From Fen-1362 sp964597035 (GTDB lineage: Bacteria > Planctomycetota > Phycisphaerae > Sedimentisphaerales > Anaerobacaceae), in assembly GCA_964597035.1 (NCBI GenBank), contig CAZQWM010000005.1:1-64000 (forward strand): a stretch of DNA of 64,000 nt, given 5' to 3'. Below the pieces are notes generated by a model. That model saw only the letters and a list, made by a program, of their open reading frames with translations. It was not told the origin of the DNA and ran no database searches. The position numbers and the translations under genes are program-made. This document shows, piece by piece, positions 1 to 8,041 of the stretch; position 1 is the stretch's first letter; each line of letters begins with the position of its first letter.

Positions 1-3000
1 TCCATTGCCGGATGAAAGACCGACCGTGGGCGACAGTAATGTATTGCCGGGACCATAATCGAACCGGATGCTGCCGTCGTCGAATAGAACTACTGCTGTA
101 TTGACCGGCCGCCCGTATTGGAAAGTCTCCGCCTGCCAGCGAATCGTTACCTGGCCAGGCGTATTATCATCGATGAAAATGTCATTTGGCTCGAATGTTG
201 TCAGGTCGTCCCACAGGGGAGCAATGCGAGTGTTGTCAATGAGATATTGTTCGCCGTTGGCATAATCCGCCGCTGTATTCTCGAAATCGATAAAGCCGTT
301 GCTGGAAATATATACCTTATTGTAATCCGAGTCGTAGTATGGAAACTCGAACGGCAGGGCGTATTCCCAGGTTTCGTCGTCGTCGTGCCAGCCCTGGGCG
401 GTTCCCGTTTCCGAGAACTCGCTTGTGGATAGGATATTCACGTCGTAACCGGGCAGTCGTGGAGGGGCGGTCCAGTCGTAATATGGTGTATTACCGTCAA
501 TGGCCTGCAGACACAGCGATACCGGCTGACCGGGACAAAACGTGATTTCGTGCGGCGGGCTGATGCGGAAGGGCGGCTCATTGGAATAACGAAGACGAAT
601 CATAAAATTGCCTGAGAACCCATAGTCCTCCAGCAGTCGCCATTCGTAAGAATCCCATACCCAGGACCTTTGGTAATACGGCGGGTCCAGGTCAAAGCCG
701 TTCGAGTAAGTAATTGGGCCTTCAATCCAGCCGACGTAGATGCTGCCGCTGTCAATGGCCAGACCATATTGGGCTATATCGACATCGTACCAGTCGCCCG
801 ATGCAGGAGGGTGAACCGAAACGGTCTCCAATAAGCTGCCCGGCAGGCCGTTGGCGTCGTCGTCCCAGATGGCGACGGTGATAGTTGTTCGAACTAAGGG
901 CAATAGACGGATATGCGTAGGATAGCAGGGATATGTTTTGGGAGTTACACGAACTGCAAGCACGCCTCCTTGATTACCGTAGCCGATTCCACCGTCAGCC
1001 GCACCATCATCATAAGCCAGTTGGTTGACTGCGACGTTATAATATATGAGACATTCGCGTGTATATTCGTATGGCCCGTCGGCATTCACGGTCAGTATGA
1101 AGTTGATTGTGTGGGTTTCGGGACAATTACCGTCAATTGAAATAACAAATGGGTCGGTGCTGTTGTCAGTCATATCGCCATAATTAGCGTCATTGAAATT
1201 CGCGTCCGGCTTGCTTATCGTTACAAATGGGTCGTTGCAGTCTAAGGTGGCGGTAATACCATTGGCGTCGGCCCAGCCGTTGGTTAGCGTAAGCCGGACA
1301 GCGACGGTTTCGCCCGGCTCGGCCTCGCCGTTGCCGTTTTCGTTTGTATCGTCGATAACTATGCTCGGCCACATATACTGAAGCCCGCCGATACCGTGGT
1401 TGCCGAACCCGGTATATATTGCCTCGCCGTGCGGCGTGCCGTTACTCAAATCGCCGTCGCCGTATCGACTGTCGTCTTCGACTAATAGTGCAATAAGATA
1501 ATCCTCGAACGTCGTGCTGTGGGCATATCTTGCGTAGTGGACGAGTTCGTCCATAACCTCGGCGCCGAGCAGCTCACGGGCCTGCCACAGTGCTCCGCTG
1601 AACATCTCGCTGTCGTAGTGCACTTCCCCGTACCAGTCGGTTTCCCGGCGATATGTGTTGTCGAGCGTGCGGAATCCATTTGGCTCCCCGATTACAAGAC
1701 CGCCGTCGCCGATAAACGGGCTTTGGCTGACACTTAGCGCACAGCCGAAGTAGTCGCTCCACCCCTCGTTCATCGCCCCCGCCTCCCCGAAATAGGGCAG
1801 TGCAAACCCGGTGTATATCTTGTCTGTCACCCCATGTGTGTATTCGTGATAGATTACTTCTGCGTAAAGTGCGAAGTTGTCAAAGTCTATTCCGTCGCCG
1901 GAGCCGAAAGCCACTCCTTGGCCGTCCCAGTAGGCGTTGCTCATATCGACGGAAACTATCGTTGGCACGGGGTAATCAAGGCCGTCAAAATCCGGGTCTA
2001 TGAGCTTGTAATAGTCGTGGACGAAGTTTATGTGCCGATATACGCTCGGTTCGTCAATGACATTGTAAACGTTGCTGTCCCATATCCAGTTTAATATGAT
2101 GGGTGAGGCATTGCCGTCGGCCTGCTGAGTAAACTTGGCGTCCTGCCCAGCCGCGTAGTCTATATCACAGTAAAGCCCTTTCAGCTCGGAGACAATCGTT
2201 GCCGGCAGGGAAGGCAGTTGAACGTAATATTCGCCGTTGGGGTCGGTGAGTGTGGTATTGGTTCCGCCCTCGAGGGATACTATCTGGACGTCGTCGATAT
2301 TCCAGCCACAGTAGGATACACTTCCGCTGGCAGGCCCCATCACCCACCTGATTTGCACGGCCGGGGCAAAGTCGGCACTCGAGGGCAAATCATGCGCGAC
2401 ATTGCCCCACTCGCCGTCGCACATTGCCGGGCCGGTGTGGTCCCAGATAGTCGTCCAATCTGTGCCGTTGCTGGATGCCTGTACGCTGGCGTGGTCTGCG
2501 GATGCGGTGCTGACGCCCAGCCAGCGCATAAACCTGACGCGGATATTATTATAGTCCGAACAATCGAACGGCGTGGTGGTCAGATATTTCGGTGTGTATA
2601 TATATCCCTCGTAATTTCCTGAGAGGTTGTAGCCATAGACATTTGAATCGGTATAGCCGGAACATGGGTCGCTGCAGTAGGAACCAAGGCCCAATGGCTG
2701 CCCGAATGCCCACAGGTCTTCAGCACTCCAGTTCGGGTCACTGTTGAAATCCCAGAACAGAATCGGCGTTTCGTTGCCGTCGGCTGAGAGTTCTTCATGG
2801 GGCATTACGTCTGTGCCGGTCTCGTCGCCGGCAAATTCCGGTTTGTATTCGCCGGTGACAATGCCCGTGGCGTCTGTAAACCAGAGAGTGTTTCGTTTAC
2901 TGACGATTCGGCCGGTTTGGGCGTTGATGAAGTACTGCCATCGCTTTTGCTGTTGTCGCTGTAAGATATCGAATTGCCAGCATAAAAGATAATCGAATTT

Positions 3001-3774
3001 GTCGCCTTTTCGAATCGGCAGAATGATTAACGTCGGCTGAGTAATCCTGTCGGGCGACTGGCCGGGCACGCAGCAGTCGGCAACTGCTTTGGTGATTGCT
3101 TTGTCTGCATCTATACCCGGGAGGGTGTTTACGTCAATATCCGGGAATACATCCGAGCCGAAGCTGGCGATTCGATTGTCTTTGGTGAATCCGAGATATA
3201 CCTTGCTGCCGTAAACAGCGACGCCGTTATGCACCTGTTCGAAGAGCACGTGCCATCGTCCGGCTTTATTGTTGCGTTTGACTAATCGCAGCAGGCCTGG
3301 GTCGGCGGCGAAAAGCTTGCGGTTTTGCCGGACGAAATTTCGGCTGGCACTTTCGATATTACTTTTTGTCAGTGTTGGTCTGCCGGCGAGTTCGACCGGC
3401 CGGCCGACGGCTAAATGCGGTGTGCCGGTAAGCGTATTCCATCGCACTAACCATTTTGGACCTGCCTTTTTAACGAAGTTACGCCAGCCGGGACTGTTTC
3501 TGAGGGTCTTGATTATTTGCCTTTTTTCCTGCTGGTCCTGGCCGGTGCTTTCTGTGATTTGCGACGCAGGGGCCAACGGTACAATGCCAGTGCCGCTTAG
3601 TTTCAGGAAATAGTTCGGGTCATCAGGCGGTAAAACTGCGAAGGCCCTTGACGAAAGCAGCAGCGCGGCAAGCAGGAGCGCCGCACACACGCCGGGCGTT
3701 GTCAAACCCGCCTTGTATTCCTCTCGCCGTATGTTTCGGCCTGCCGACGGTCGGTTTGTATGTTTTCGAATCAC
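1..3774 (-). CDS. Secreted M36/M4-like zinc metallopeptidase (partial, C-terminus off the left edge)
   Basis: The frame stays open for 1258 codons from GTG 3774 to the window edge. The start is chosen because GAGG lies 6 nt upstream and a signal peptide follows (hydrophobic AALLLAALLLSSRAFA at about residues 31-46). Residues ~90-260 read as an FTP/PepSY-type propeptide. A jelly-roll-like insert with 'FDCSDYNNIRVRF' and 'GWNIDDVQIVSLEGG' follows. The catalytic motif HEYTH is at residues 643-647, with NEGWSDYFG providing the third zinc ligand (Glu ~670), as in fungalysin (M36) and thermolysin (M4) families. After the catalytic domain come beta-rich adhesion-type modules, including 'VYISSNGFIDFE' near the edge. 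It is probably exported and degrades extracellular protein. The frame was checked at three points and shows no frameshift. Family M36 versus M4 cannot be settled by eye. Confidence 0.85.
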   Translation of the reverse strand, partial: MIRKHTNRPSAGRNIRREEYKAGLTTPGVCAALLLAALLLSSRAFAVLPPDDPNYFLKLSGTGIVPLAPASQITESTGQDQQEKRQIIKTLRNSPGWRNFVKKAGPKWLVRWNTLTGTPHLAVGRPVELAGRPTLTKSNIESASRNFVRQNRKLFAADPGLLRLVKRNNKAGRWHVLFEQVHNGVAVYGSKVYLGFTKDNRIASFGSDVFPDIDVNTLPGIDADKAITKAVADCCVPGQSPDRITQPTLIILPIRKGDKFDYLLCWQFDILQRQQQKRWQYFINAQTGRIVSKRNTLWFTDATGIVTGEYKPEFAGDETGTDVMPHEELSADGNETPILFWDFNSDPNWSAEDLWAFGQPLGLGSYCSDPCSGYTDSNVYGYNLSGNYEGYIYTPKYLTTTPFDCSDYNNIRVRFMRWLGVSTASADHASVQASSNGTDWTTIWDHTGPAMCDGEWGNVAHDLPSSADFAPAVQIRWVMGPASGSVSYCGWNIDDVQIVSLEGGTNTTLTDPNGEYYVQLPSLPATIVSELKGLYCDIDYAAGQDAKFTQQADGNASPIILNWIWDSNVYNVIDEPSVYRHINFVHDYYKLIDPDFDGLDYPVPTIVSVDMSNAYWDGQGVAFGSGDGIDFDNFALYAEVIYHEYTHGVTDKIYTGFALPYFGEAGAMNEGWSDYFGCALSVSQSPFIGDGGLVIGEPNGFRTLDNTYRRETDWYGEVHYDSEMFSGALWQARELLGAEVMDELVHYARYAHSTTFEDYLIALLVEDDSRYGDGDLSNGTPHGEAIYTGFGNHGIGGLQYMWPSIVIDDTNENGNGEAEPGETVAVRLTLTNGWADANGITATLDCNDPFVTISKPDANFNDANYGDMTDNSTDPFVISIDGNCPETHTINFILTVNADGPYEYTRECLIYYNVAVNQLAYDDGAADGGIGYGNQGGVLAVRVTPKTYPCYPTHIRLLPLVRTTITVAIWDDDANGLPGSLLETVSVHPPASGDWYDVDIAQYGLAIDSGSIYVGWIEGPITYSNGFDLDPPYYQRSWVWDSYEWRLLEDYGFSGNFMIRLRYSNEPPFRISPPHEITFCPGQPVSLCLQAIDGNTPYYDWTAPPRLPGYDVNILSTSEFSETGTAQGWHDDDETWEYALPFEFPYYDSDYNKVYISSNGFIDFENTAADYANGEQYLIDNTRIAPLWDDLTTFEPNDIFIDDNTPGQVTIRWQAETFQYGRPVNTAVVLFDDGSIRFDYGPGNTLLSPTVGLSSGNG

Positions 3775-3794
3775 CCGATTCCTCAAAGACCTAT

Positions 3795-3800
3795 ATTATA
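3795..3800 (-). promoter_or_regulatory. Candidate -10 box (TATAAT) for the metallopeptidase gene
   Basis: On the minus strand a perfect TATAAT lies 20 nt upstream of the GTG start at 3774. The distance is short, so the 5' leader would be only about a dozen bases. No convincing -35 is visible. Confidence 0.35.
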
Positions 3801-4015
3801 CCAAATAACAGCAGTAAAAATGCGGATTTTATGAGGAAATTTCATAATCGGGGTTTGTCAATATGGGCAAAATCCACGCACCAAAATCAACCCGGCCTAC
3901 GGCTTGCTGGGGCGTGGGGAAAACAGAGATTTAGCCACTAAGGCACTAAGACACGAAGTTTTTTAGCCACAGAGTTCACAGAGCCCACAGAGATATTTAG
4001 CAGGCAAGGTGTTCA

Positions 4016-4036
4016 GTAGGTGGCAATGCCACCTAC
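4016..4036. repeat. 21-bp perfect palindrome (REP-like)
   Basis: Arms gtaggtggca / tgccacctac, 10 bp each around one base. It lies in non-coding text. Its outer 'gtagg…cctac' ends resemble the ends of the REP pairs near 11.0-11.7 kb, so it may belong to the same broad class of mobile palindromes. Confidence 0.6.
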
Positions 4037-4650
4037 CGCAAAGAGCGCGGAGGACGCAGAGATTTGCTCGGCTTGGTGTTCTCAGCAAATGGTATTCTCG
4101 ATGCCAGCATCTGCGATACCCTTTGTGCTTCGTCCACTGAATCCAGACGTAACGGGATTCTGCCTCTAAGCCGAGCAAAAGAGACTGGCCGACCCGCCAC
4201 GGCCAGAAAGGTAGTTTTGAGTTTTAAGTGTTGAGTTTTTAGTTGAGGAACGCACGCGGTTTTGGCAGCAAAAAGTTAGCCCCTTTCCATGTTTGTCGAT
4301 ATAATACTCCCTTAAGGCCGGAAGGATGAGAGATTTATTATTTATGTCCGCCGGCTGAAAACACGCTGTATCTCTCGGATTTCTGATTTTAGAACGTGTT
4401 TTTTGATAACGGTTTCGAAAGGAATATTGACAAATGAGCAGGTTTGCGAAAGAATAAAGGATATTTTTGGAGTATTAGAAAATGGATAGACACACCACAA
4501 GACCAGATTTGTCTGCCAAGGAATGGCTGACATTACTGATTGCCATCTTAACAAATTCGCAAAAAGAGATTCCCCGGCTAAAAACATAATTCGCACTACA
4601 AACAGAATCGGAAAAGATTGAACTTTAATTGATGTAGGGAGATTGCTCAA

Positions 4651-6147
4651 ATGCTCAAAGGAATCGAAGAACTAAAAAGTAAGCTTAATGAAGTTATGAG
4701 TAACCCTGATATTTTACAAATAGCTAAAACAATTGATGGACTGGAAATTGCAATTTCTAACGCAAATCTATTATCAAATACACTCATTTCTTTTTATCAA
4801 AATGAAGAATCTGCTTATTTTCCTAGAACAATAACTGATAAGATTGAAGTTTTCATTAGAGATGCAAACGCACAGCTTAATACGTTAACAGCAAAGAAAC
4901 CGCCAGATAAACAGCTTCAAGAGAACTTAGATAAGCTATATGAGATATGCTTACAGAGCGGAATTACAAGCTTTGGATTTAAGTCAAAAGAATTAAACCA
5001 TATTCTTGATAATGCCAAGAGAAATATCCAATGTATAGAAAAAAAGGCAAGCGAAATAAACGACGAGTTAGAAAAGCAGACTCAGGAGTTCAAAAGGAAT
5101 GTAGATGAAAAAAACACGGTTCTTGATTCTAATGTAAATTCTAGCAACGAATTGAAAGGAAAAGTAACTCAGATTGAGCAATCTGCCAAAGAAAAAAATG
5201 AAAGCATCGAAAATCTATTGGCTGATGCAAGTAAACTATTGGAGGAGATAAAGAAAGCACAGCAAGAAGCTAATGCCACTAAAAATGCCATTGACTCGGA
5301 AAACATAAATACTCAGAACATTACAAGTCAAATACAGTCTAAACTTAATGAAGCTAATCAGCTAACTTCTCAAATCACTGCAAAGAATAATACTGCGAAC
5401 GATACATTATCTGCAATTCAGGAGCGAAAGAAAGCAGCGGATGAATTCTATACGACTGTAGAGACATATAAGAAAGAGATGCTGGATACCAAGAAGAAAG
5501 CTATGGCAGATTATTCAGAGTTAAAAGAAATATGCGATACAACAATCGCAGAAAATACAAAACAATCGGAAGAAATCATTCAACAAAATACTGCATATCA
5601 AGAGCAGATTAAAGAGCTATTAGCCAAGGCGGTTAGCGGAGGACTTTTCAAAGTATTTAATCAAAGACAGGTGTTTCTTTCTAAGGGAACAAGGTTTTGG
5701 AAATGGGCGGTAGTTGTATCTTCAATATTAGTTGCGGCAGGTATTTTAGTAGTTGCATATATTTGTGAAGCAAAGCCAGATATAATATTTTTTGTTCGTT
5801 TGGCTATTATGATACCTTTGGCTTTCCTGATGGTTTTCACTGCGACACAATATAAGAAGGAACGACAGGCTGAAGAGGAATATGCTTTCAAATCAGCAAT
5901 AAGTCTAAGTCTCGAACCATATCGAGATCTTTTGGTACGAATGCGAAAAGAAGATCAGTCAGAAGCTGATTTTGTGAAGAAATTGATGGAGGAAGTATTT
6001 GATAATCCTGTTATGAGAATGTTTAATATAGAAGAAGAGGAAGAAAAAATCGCTAAGATGATTATCAATCTTCTCAAAAAATTGCCAAAAGACAAGATTA
6101 GCTCGGTAATCGATACGGTTACAAAAATGATTGCAGAACAGAAATGA
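4651..6147 (+). CDS. Coiled-coil membrane protein of unknown function
   Basis: The product is 498 aa; the start has AGGGAG 9 nt upstream. Residues ~110-335 are almost continuous coiled coil (heptads rich in E, K, N, Q). Two transmembrane helices follow at ~355-375 (WAVVVSSILVAAGILVVAYI) and ~380-402 (FFVRLAIMIPLAFLMVF). A cytosolic C-terminal helical tail contains an EEEEEK run. No enzymatic motif is visible. The gene is clearly AT-richer than its neighbours, and its stop overlaps the first possible ATG of the DUF2188 gene, so the two form an operon. The composition and isolation between repeats suggest horizontal transfer. The layout (N-terminal coiled coil, paired TM helices) recalls membrane effectors of defence systems, but this is only a resemblance. 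Confidence 0.85.
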   Translation: MLKGIEELKSKLNEVMSNPDILQIAKTIDGLEIAISNANLLSNTLISFYQNEESAYFPRTITDKIEVFIRDANAQLNTLTAKKPPDKQLQENLDKLYEICLQSGITSFGFKSKELNHILDNAKRNIQCIEKKASEINDELEKQTQEFKRNVDEKNTVLDSNVNSSNELKGKVTQIEQSAKEKNESIENLLADASKLLEEIKKAQQEANATKNAIDSENINTQNITSQIQSKLNEANQLTSQITAKNNTANDTLSAIQERKKAADEFYTTVETYKKEMLDTKKKAMADYSELKEICDTTIAENTKQSEEIIQQNTAYQEQIKELLAKAVSGGLFKVFNQRQVFLSKGTRFWKWAVVVSSILVAAGILVVAYICEAKPDIIFFVRLAIMIPLAFLMVFTATQYKKERQAEEEYAFKSAISLSLEPYRDLLVRMRKEDQSEADFVKKLMEEVFDNPVMRMFNIEEEEEKIAKMIINLLKKLPKDKISSVIDTVTKMIAEQK

Positions 6148-6188
6148 AGGTTCAGTTTGACACAATAGCTCTTAAGGAGACACTTGAA

Positions 6189-6419
6189 ATGGGAAAAAAT
6201 CAGCACGTTATAAAAACCGATGATGGTTGGGGAGTCAGAGGTGAGGGCAATAAGCGTTTGACCTCTGAACATAAAACTCAACATAACGCAATTAAAGCAG
6301 CTATACCAATTGCAAAGAATCAGAAGTCAGAGGTCGTTATTCATGGCAGGGATGGTAAGATTAGAGATAAAGATAGCTATGGACCAGATCCTTGCCCACC
6401 TAAAGACAAAAAGCACTAA
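6189..6419 (+). CDS. DUF2188 family protein
   Basis: Small basic protein (76 aa) matching the DUF2188 pattern from end to end: 'NQHVIKTDDGWGVRGEGNKR', then a T..H.TQ..AI..A..IA segment, then 'EVVIHGRDGKIRDKDSYG' and a P-rich end. The function of the family is unknown. An in-frame ATG at 6144 overlaps the previous stop, but 6189 is preferred: AAGGAG lies 9 nt upstream, the same spacing as in the preceding gene, and family members begin just before NQHV. It is AT-rich like its partner and cotranscribed with it. Confidence 0.85.
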   Translation: MGKNQHVIKTDDGWGVRGEGNKRLTSEHKTQHNAIKAAIPIAKNQKSEVVIHGRDGKIRDKDSYGPDPCPPKDKKH

Positions 6420-6629
6420 GTTTTACAAAAGAGAATATATTTTTCAGATAAAGCAAAGAATAGAAAGACTGATAGAGACATGGCGCGAAACGTGGGAAGA
6501 TTGAGTAAGCTGGAAATATGAAATCTGGGGACACAATACTGATTTACGAACTAAAGCACAACCGCCACTGTATTGATCGGCATACCGTGCCTTGACGAAT
6601 TTATCGCCCACGCTCTTTCGACCCCCGAC

Positions 6630-6649
6630 AATCCCGATAAATCGGGATT
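6630..6649. repeat. Short inverted repeat
   Basis: Arms aatcccgat / atcgggatt (9 bp) separated by 2 bases, set inside flanking C-rich and G-rich runs (cccccga … ggcggggg) that can extend the stem. It could be a REP-type palindrome or a terminator-like hairpin, but no T-run follows. Confidence 0.5.
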
Positions 6650-6704
6650 CGATGGCAGGCGGGGGATAAATGCAAAACGTAAAAACACATCACAAACAGA
6701 TTAA

Positions 6705-6749
6705 CCCCGTCACACGTTTTTGCCTTCGGCAAAACCGATGATGACGGGG
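6705..6749. repeat. Nested hairpin with UUCG tetraloop
   Basis: Outer arms ccccgtca (6705-6712) and tgacgggg (6742-6749) enclose an inner stem ttttgcc/ggcaaaa (6718-6734) whose closing C(UUCG)G loop is the very stable tetraloop class. It may be a small structured RNA or REP remnant; no gene ends directly before it. Confidence 0.45.
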
Positions 6750-6813
6750 CTAAATACAATGGCCCCCGGATAAAGACATTCCGGGGTCTTCGCTGCGCTA
6801 CGATGGGTAAGAT

Positions 6814-7016
6814 TAAACAAACGTTTTAAACGTTTGTATTAAACATTTGTTCAGCAAAAGCGCGCAAGTCGAAAACCCTTAGAAGCCGACTTTTTTAAAA
6901 TATATTTAATTCCTTGCACAACAAGCACTTAAGTGCATTTCGGCCCTTCATTTAGCATCAGGAAATACCTTAGTTTTCGACAAAAGCGCGCAAGTTCGCG
7001 CCATAGGGTAGAGGGG
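6814..7016. repeat. Repeat A, copy 1
   Basis: A ~200-bp segment that recurs at 9931-10133 with substantial identity. It starts taaacaaacg and ends at ccatagggtagaggg. It has a palindromic head (6817-6837, acaaacgttt/aaacgtttgt), two copies of 'caaaagcgcgcaagt' (about 6855 and 6981) and inverted 'gtcgaaaac' / 'gttttcgac' blocks bounding an AT-rich centre. It lies ~300 bp before HNH-AP2 copy 1. Confidence 0.75.
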
Positions 7017-7246
7017 CAACTAAGTCTCTCGGGTGGGCGTGAAGAGTGGTCGATGGCCAGATCCTTCGACGCGGCCGAAAAGACATCGGCCTTGCTCAGG
7101 ACGACGCTGCGCGTCGGTTCGCGCCATAGGATGGAGGGACGTTAGGGTCTCTCCAGAGTTATGAGTGTTGAGTGTTTAGTGTTGTGTTGGAGGTTGCTGG
7201 TTGCGGGTTACTGGTTCTGAGCGGAACTGGGTCCTGGATAACGTGG

Positions 7247-7880
7247 GTCCCCGCTAACAGCATGCGGGGATCTTCGCTCCGCTACGAGGACCTCCGCTAC
7301 GCTACGAGAGGGGTGAATTATGAAAGTTAATTTAACAATCGGGCTTTTCAGCCGACTGGACCTGATTTTCGTATGGCCGGTATTGCTTTATCGATGGTGG
7401 AAATTCGGCTATGCCTATCGCAGGATTTATCTCGGCGAAGGACAATGGACAATTGTCGATGTGCAGGATTACTACTGGCTTAAACGTTACCGTTGGGTGA
7501 TTCATGGAACGGGGCATAATTTTTATGCCATTCGGCAGGAAATTTCTGCCCCGAAAAAGACTCGCATCGTGTATATGCACAGGCAGATTGTGGAGCCGCC
7601 TGCGAAGCTTCTGGTCGACCATAGAAACGGCCATTCGCTCGATAATCGCAGAGACAATCTGCGACCCGCCACACGATTGCAGAATATATTAAACAGGCGC
7701 AAGATTACGAGGAAGACAACCTCACAATACATAGGAGTTCATTTTCACAAGCAGAGGAAAAAATGGGTGGCAACAATAAGAAAGAACGGCAAGCAAACAT
7801 ACTTAGGCCTGTTCGACTCCGAAATCGAAGCTGCCAAGGTTTACGACGAAGCTGCAAAAAAGTACCACGGCGAATTCGCG
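7247..7880 (+). repeat. Direct repeat B, copy 1 (leader plus HNH-AP2 coding region)
   Basis: From gtccccgctaacagcatg at 7247 the sequence matches 10243 onward at a constant offset of 2996 bp. Identity is nearly perfect to about 7735. It then falls through the AP2-coding part and is lost after the stop codon. Confidence 0.85.
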
Positions 7881-7916
7881 CGTCTGAATTTTCCTGATGG
7901 AAATTTAGGCCCGTAA
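7320..7916 (+). CDS. HNH-AP2 homing-type endonuclease, copy 1
   Basis: The product is 198 aa. The middle carries an HNH_3-type nuclease: 'YMHRQIV' then 'LLVDHRNGHSLDNRRDNLR' and 'ATRLQNILNR', the H…DH.N…N pattern. The C-terminus (~138-192) is an AP2 DNA-binding domain, 'YIGVHFHKQRKKWVATI' then 'YLGLFDSEIEAAKVYDEAA'. Such HNH-AP2 proteins are stand-alone homing endonucleases that nick or cut DNA at a recognition site and spread their own gene. GGGGTGA just before the ATG is the only ribosome-site candidate. The leader and first ~350 coding bases are almost identical to the second copy at 10316. It lies between repeat A copy 1 and the RCC1-repeat gene. Confidence 0.88.
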   Translation: MKVNLTIGLFSRLDLIFVWPVLLYRWWKFGYAYRRIYLGEGQWTIVDVQDYYWLKRYRWVIHGTGHNFYAIRQEISAPKKTRIVYMHRQIVEPPAKLLVDHRNGHSLDNRRDNLRPATRLQNILNRRKITRKTTSQYIGVHFHKQRKKWVATIRKNGKQTYLGLFDSEIEAAKVYDEAAKKYHGEFARLNFPDGNLGP

Positions 7917-7953
7917 TATGACGAAATCTGCCTTTTTTAAAAAAATATTTTGC

Positions 7954-7983
7954 TTGCGAATTGTACAGGTTATGCGGTATAAA
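7954..7983 (+). promoter_or_regulatory. Candidate sigma-70-like promoter for the RCC1-repeat gene
   Basis: TTGCGA and TATAAA separated by 18 bases, 58 nt upstream of the chosen start at 8042. Plausible spacing, imperfect -35. Confidence 0.35.
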
Positions 7984-8041
7984 ATAGAGTATGTCTGATT
8001 GGCTGTTTTTTTCGGATAAAATCAGGTTGGAGGAAAGAAAA

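Larger units (their letters stand above)
3775..4650. other. Intergenic stretch with palindrome and REP-like debris, no supported gene
   Basis: About 880 bases separate the metallopeptidase start from the AT-rich gene at 4651. The left half has low-complexity text of the kind 'cacagagttcacagag' and 'gcggaggacgcagag', which recurs upstream of gyrA near 15600, plus a 21-bp palindrome at 4016-4036. The right half (from ~4330) becomes AT-rich. On the plus strand 4365-4500 reads as an open but ATG-less stretch ending at a stop (…NEQVCERIKDIFGVLENG). This could be a decayed gene end, but I cannot identify it. Confidence 0.5.
6420..7319. other. Non-coding repeat-rich stretch
   Basis: No supported gene in 900 bases. 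It contains a 9-bp-stem hairpin (6630-6649), a nested hairpin with a UUCG loop (6705-6749), repeat A copy 1 (6814-7016), a further 'ttcgcgccatagg' element at about 7118-7142, and from 7247 the leader that is duplicated in front of the second HNH-AP2 gene. Such text is typical of mobile palindrome debris. Confidence 0.6.

Noticed and set aside
4342..4650. 102-codon minus-strand frame upstream of the coiled-coil gene
   Set aside because: Lies opposite the AT-rich plus-strand gene's upstream region, no ribosome site, no family; AT-rich DNA gives long chance frames.
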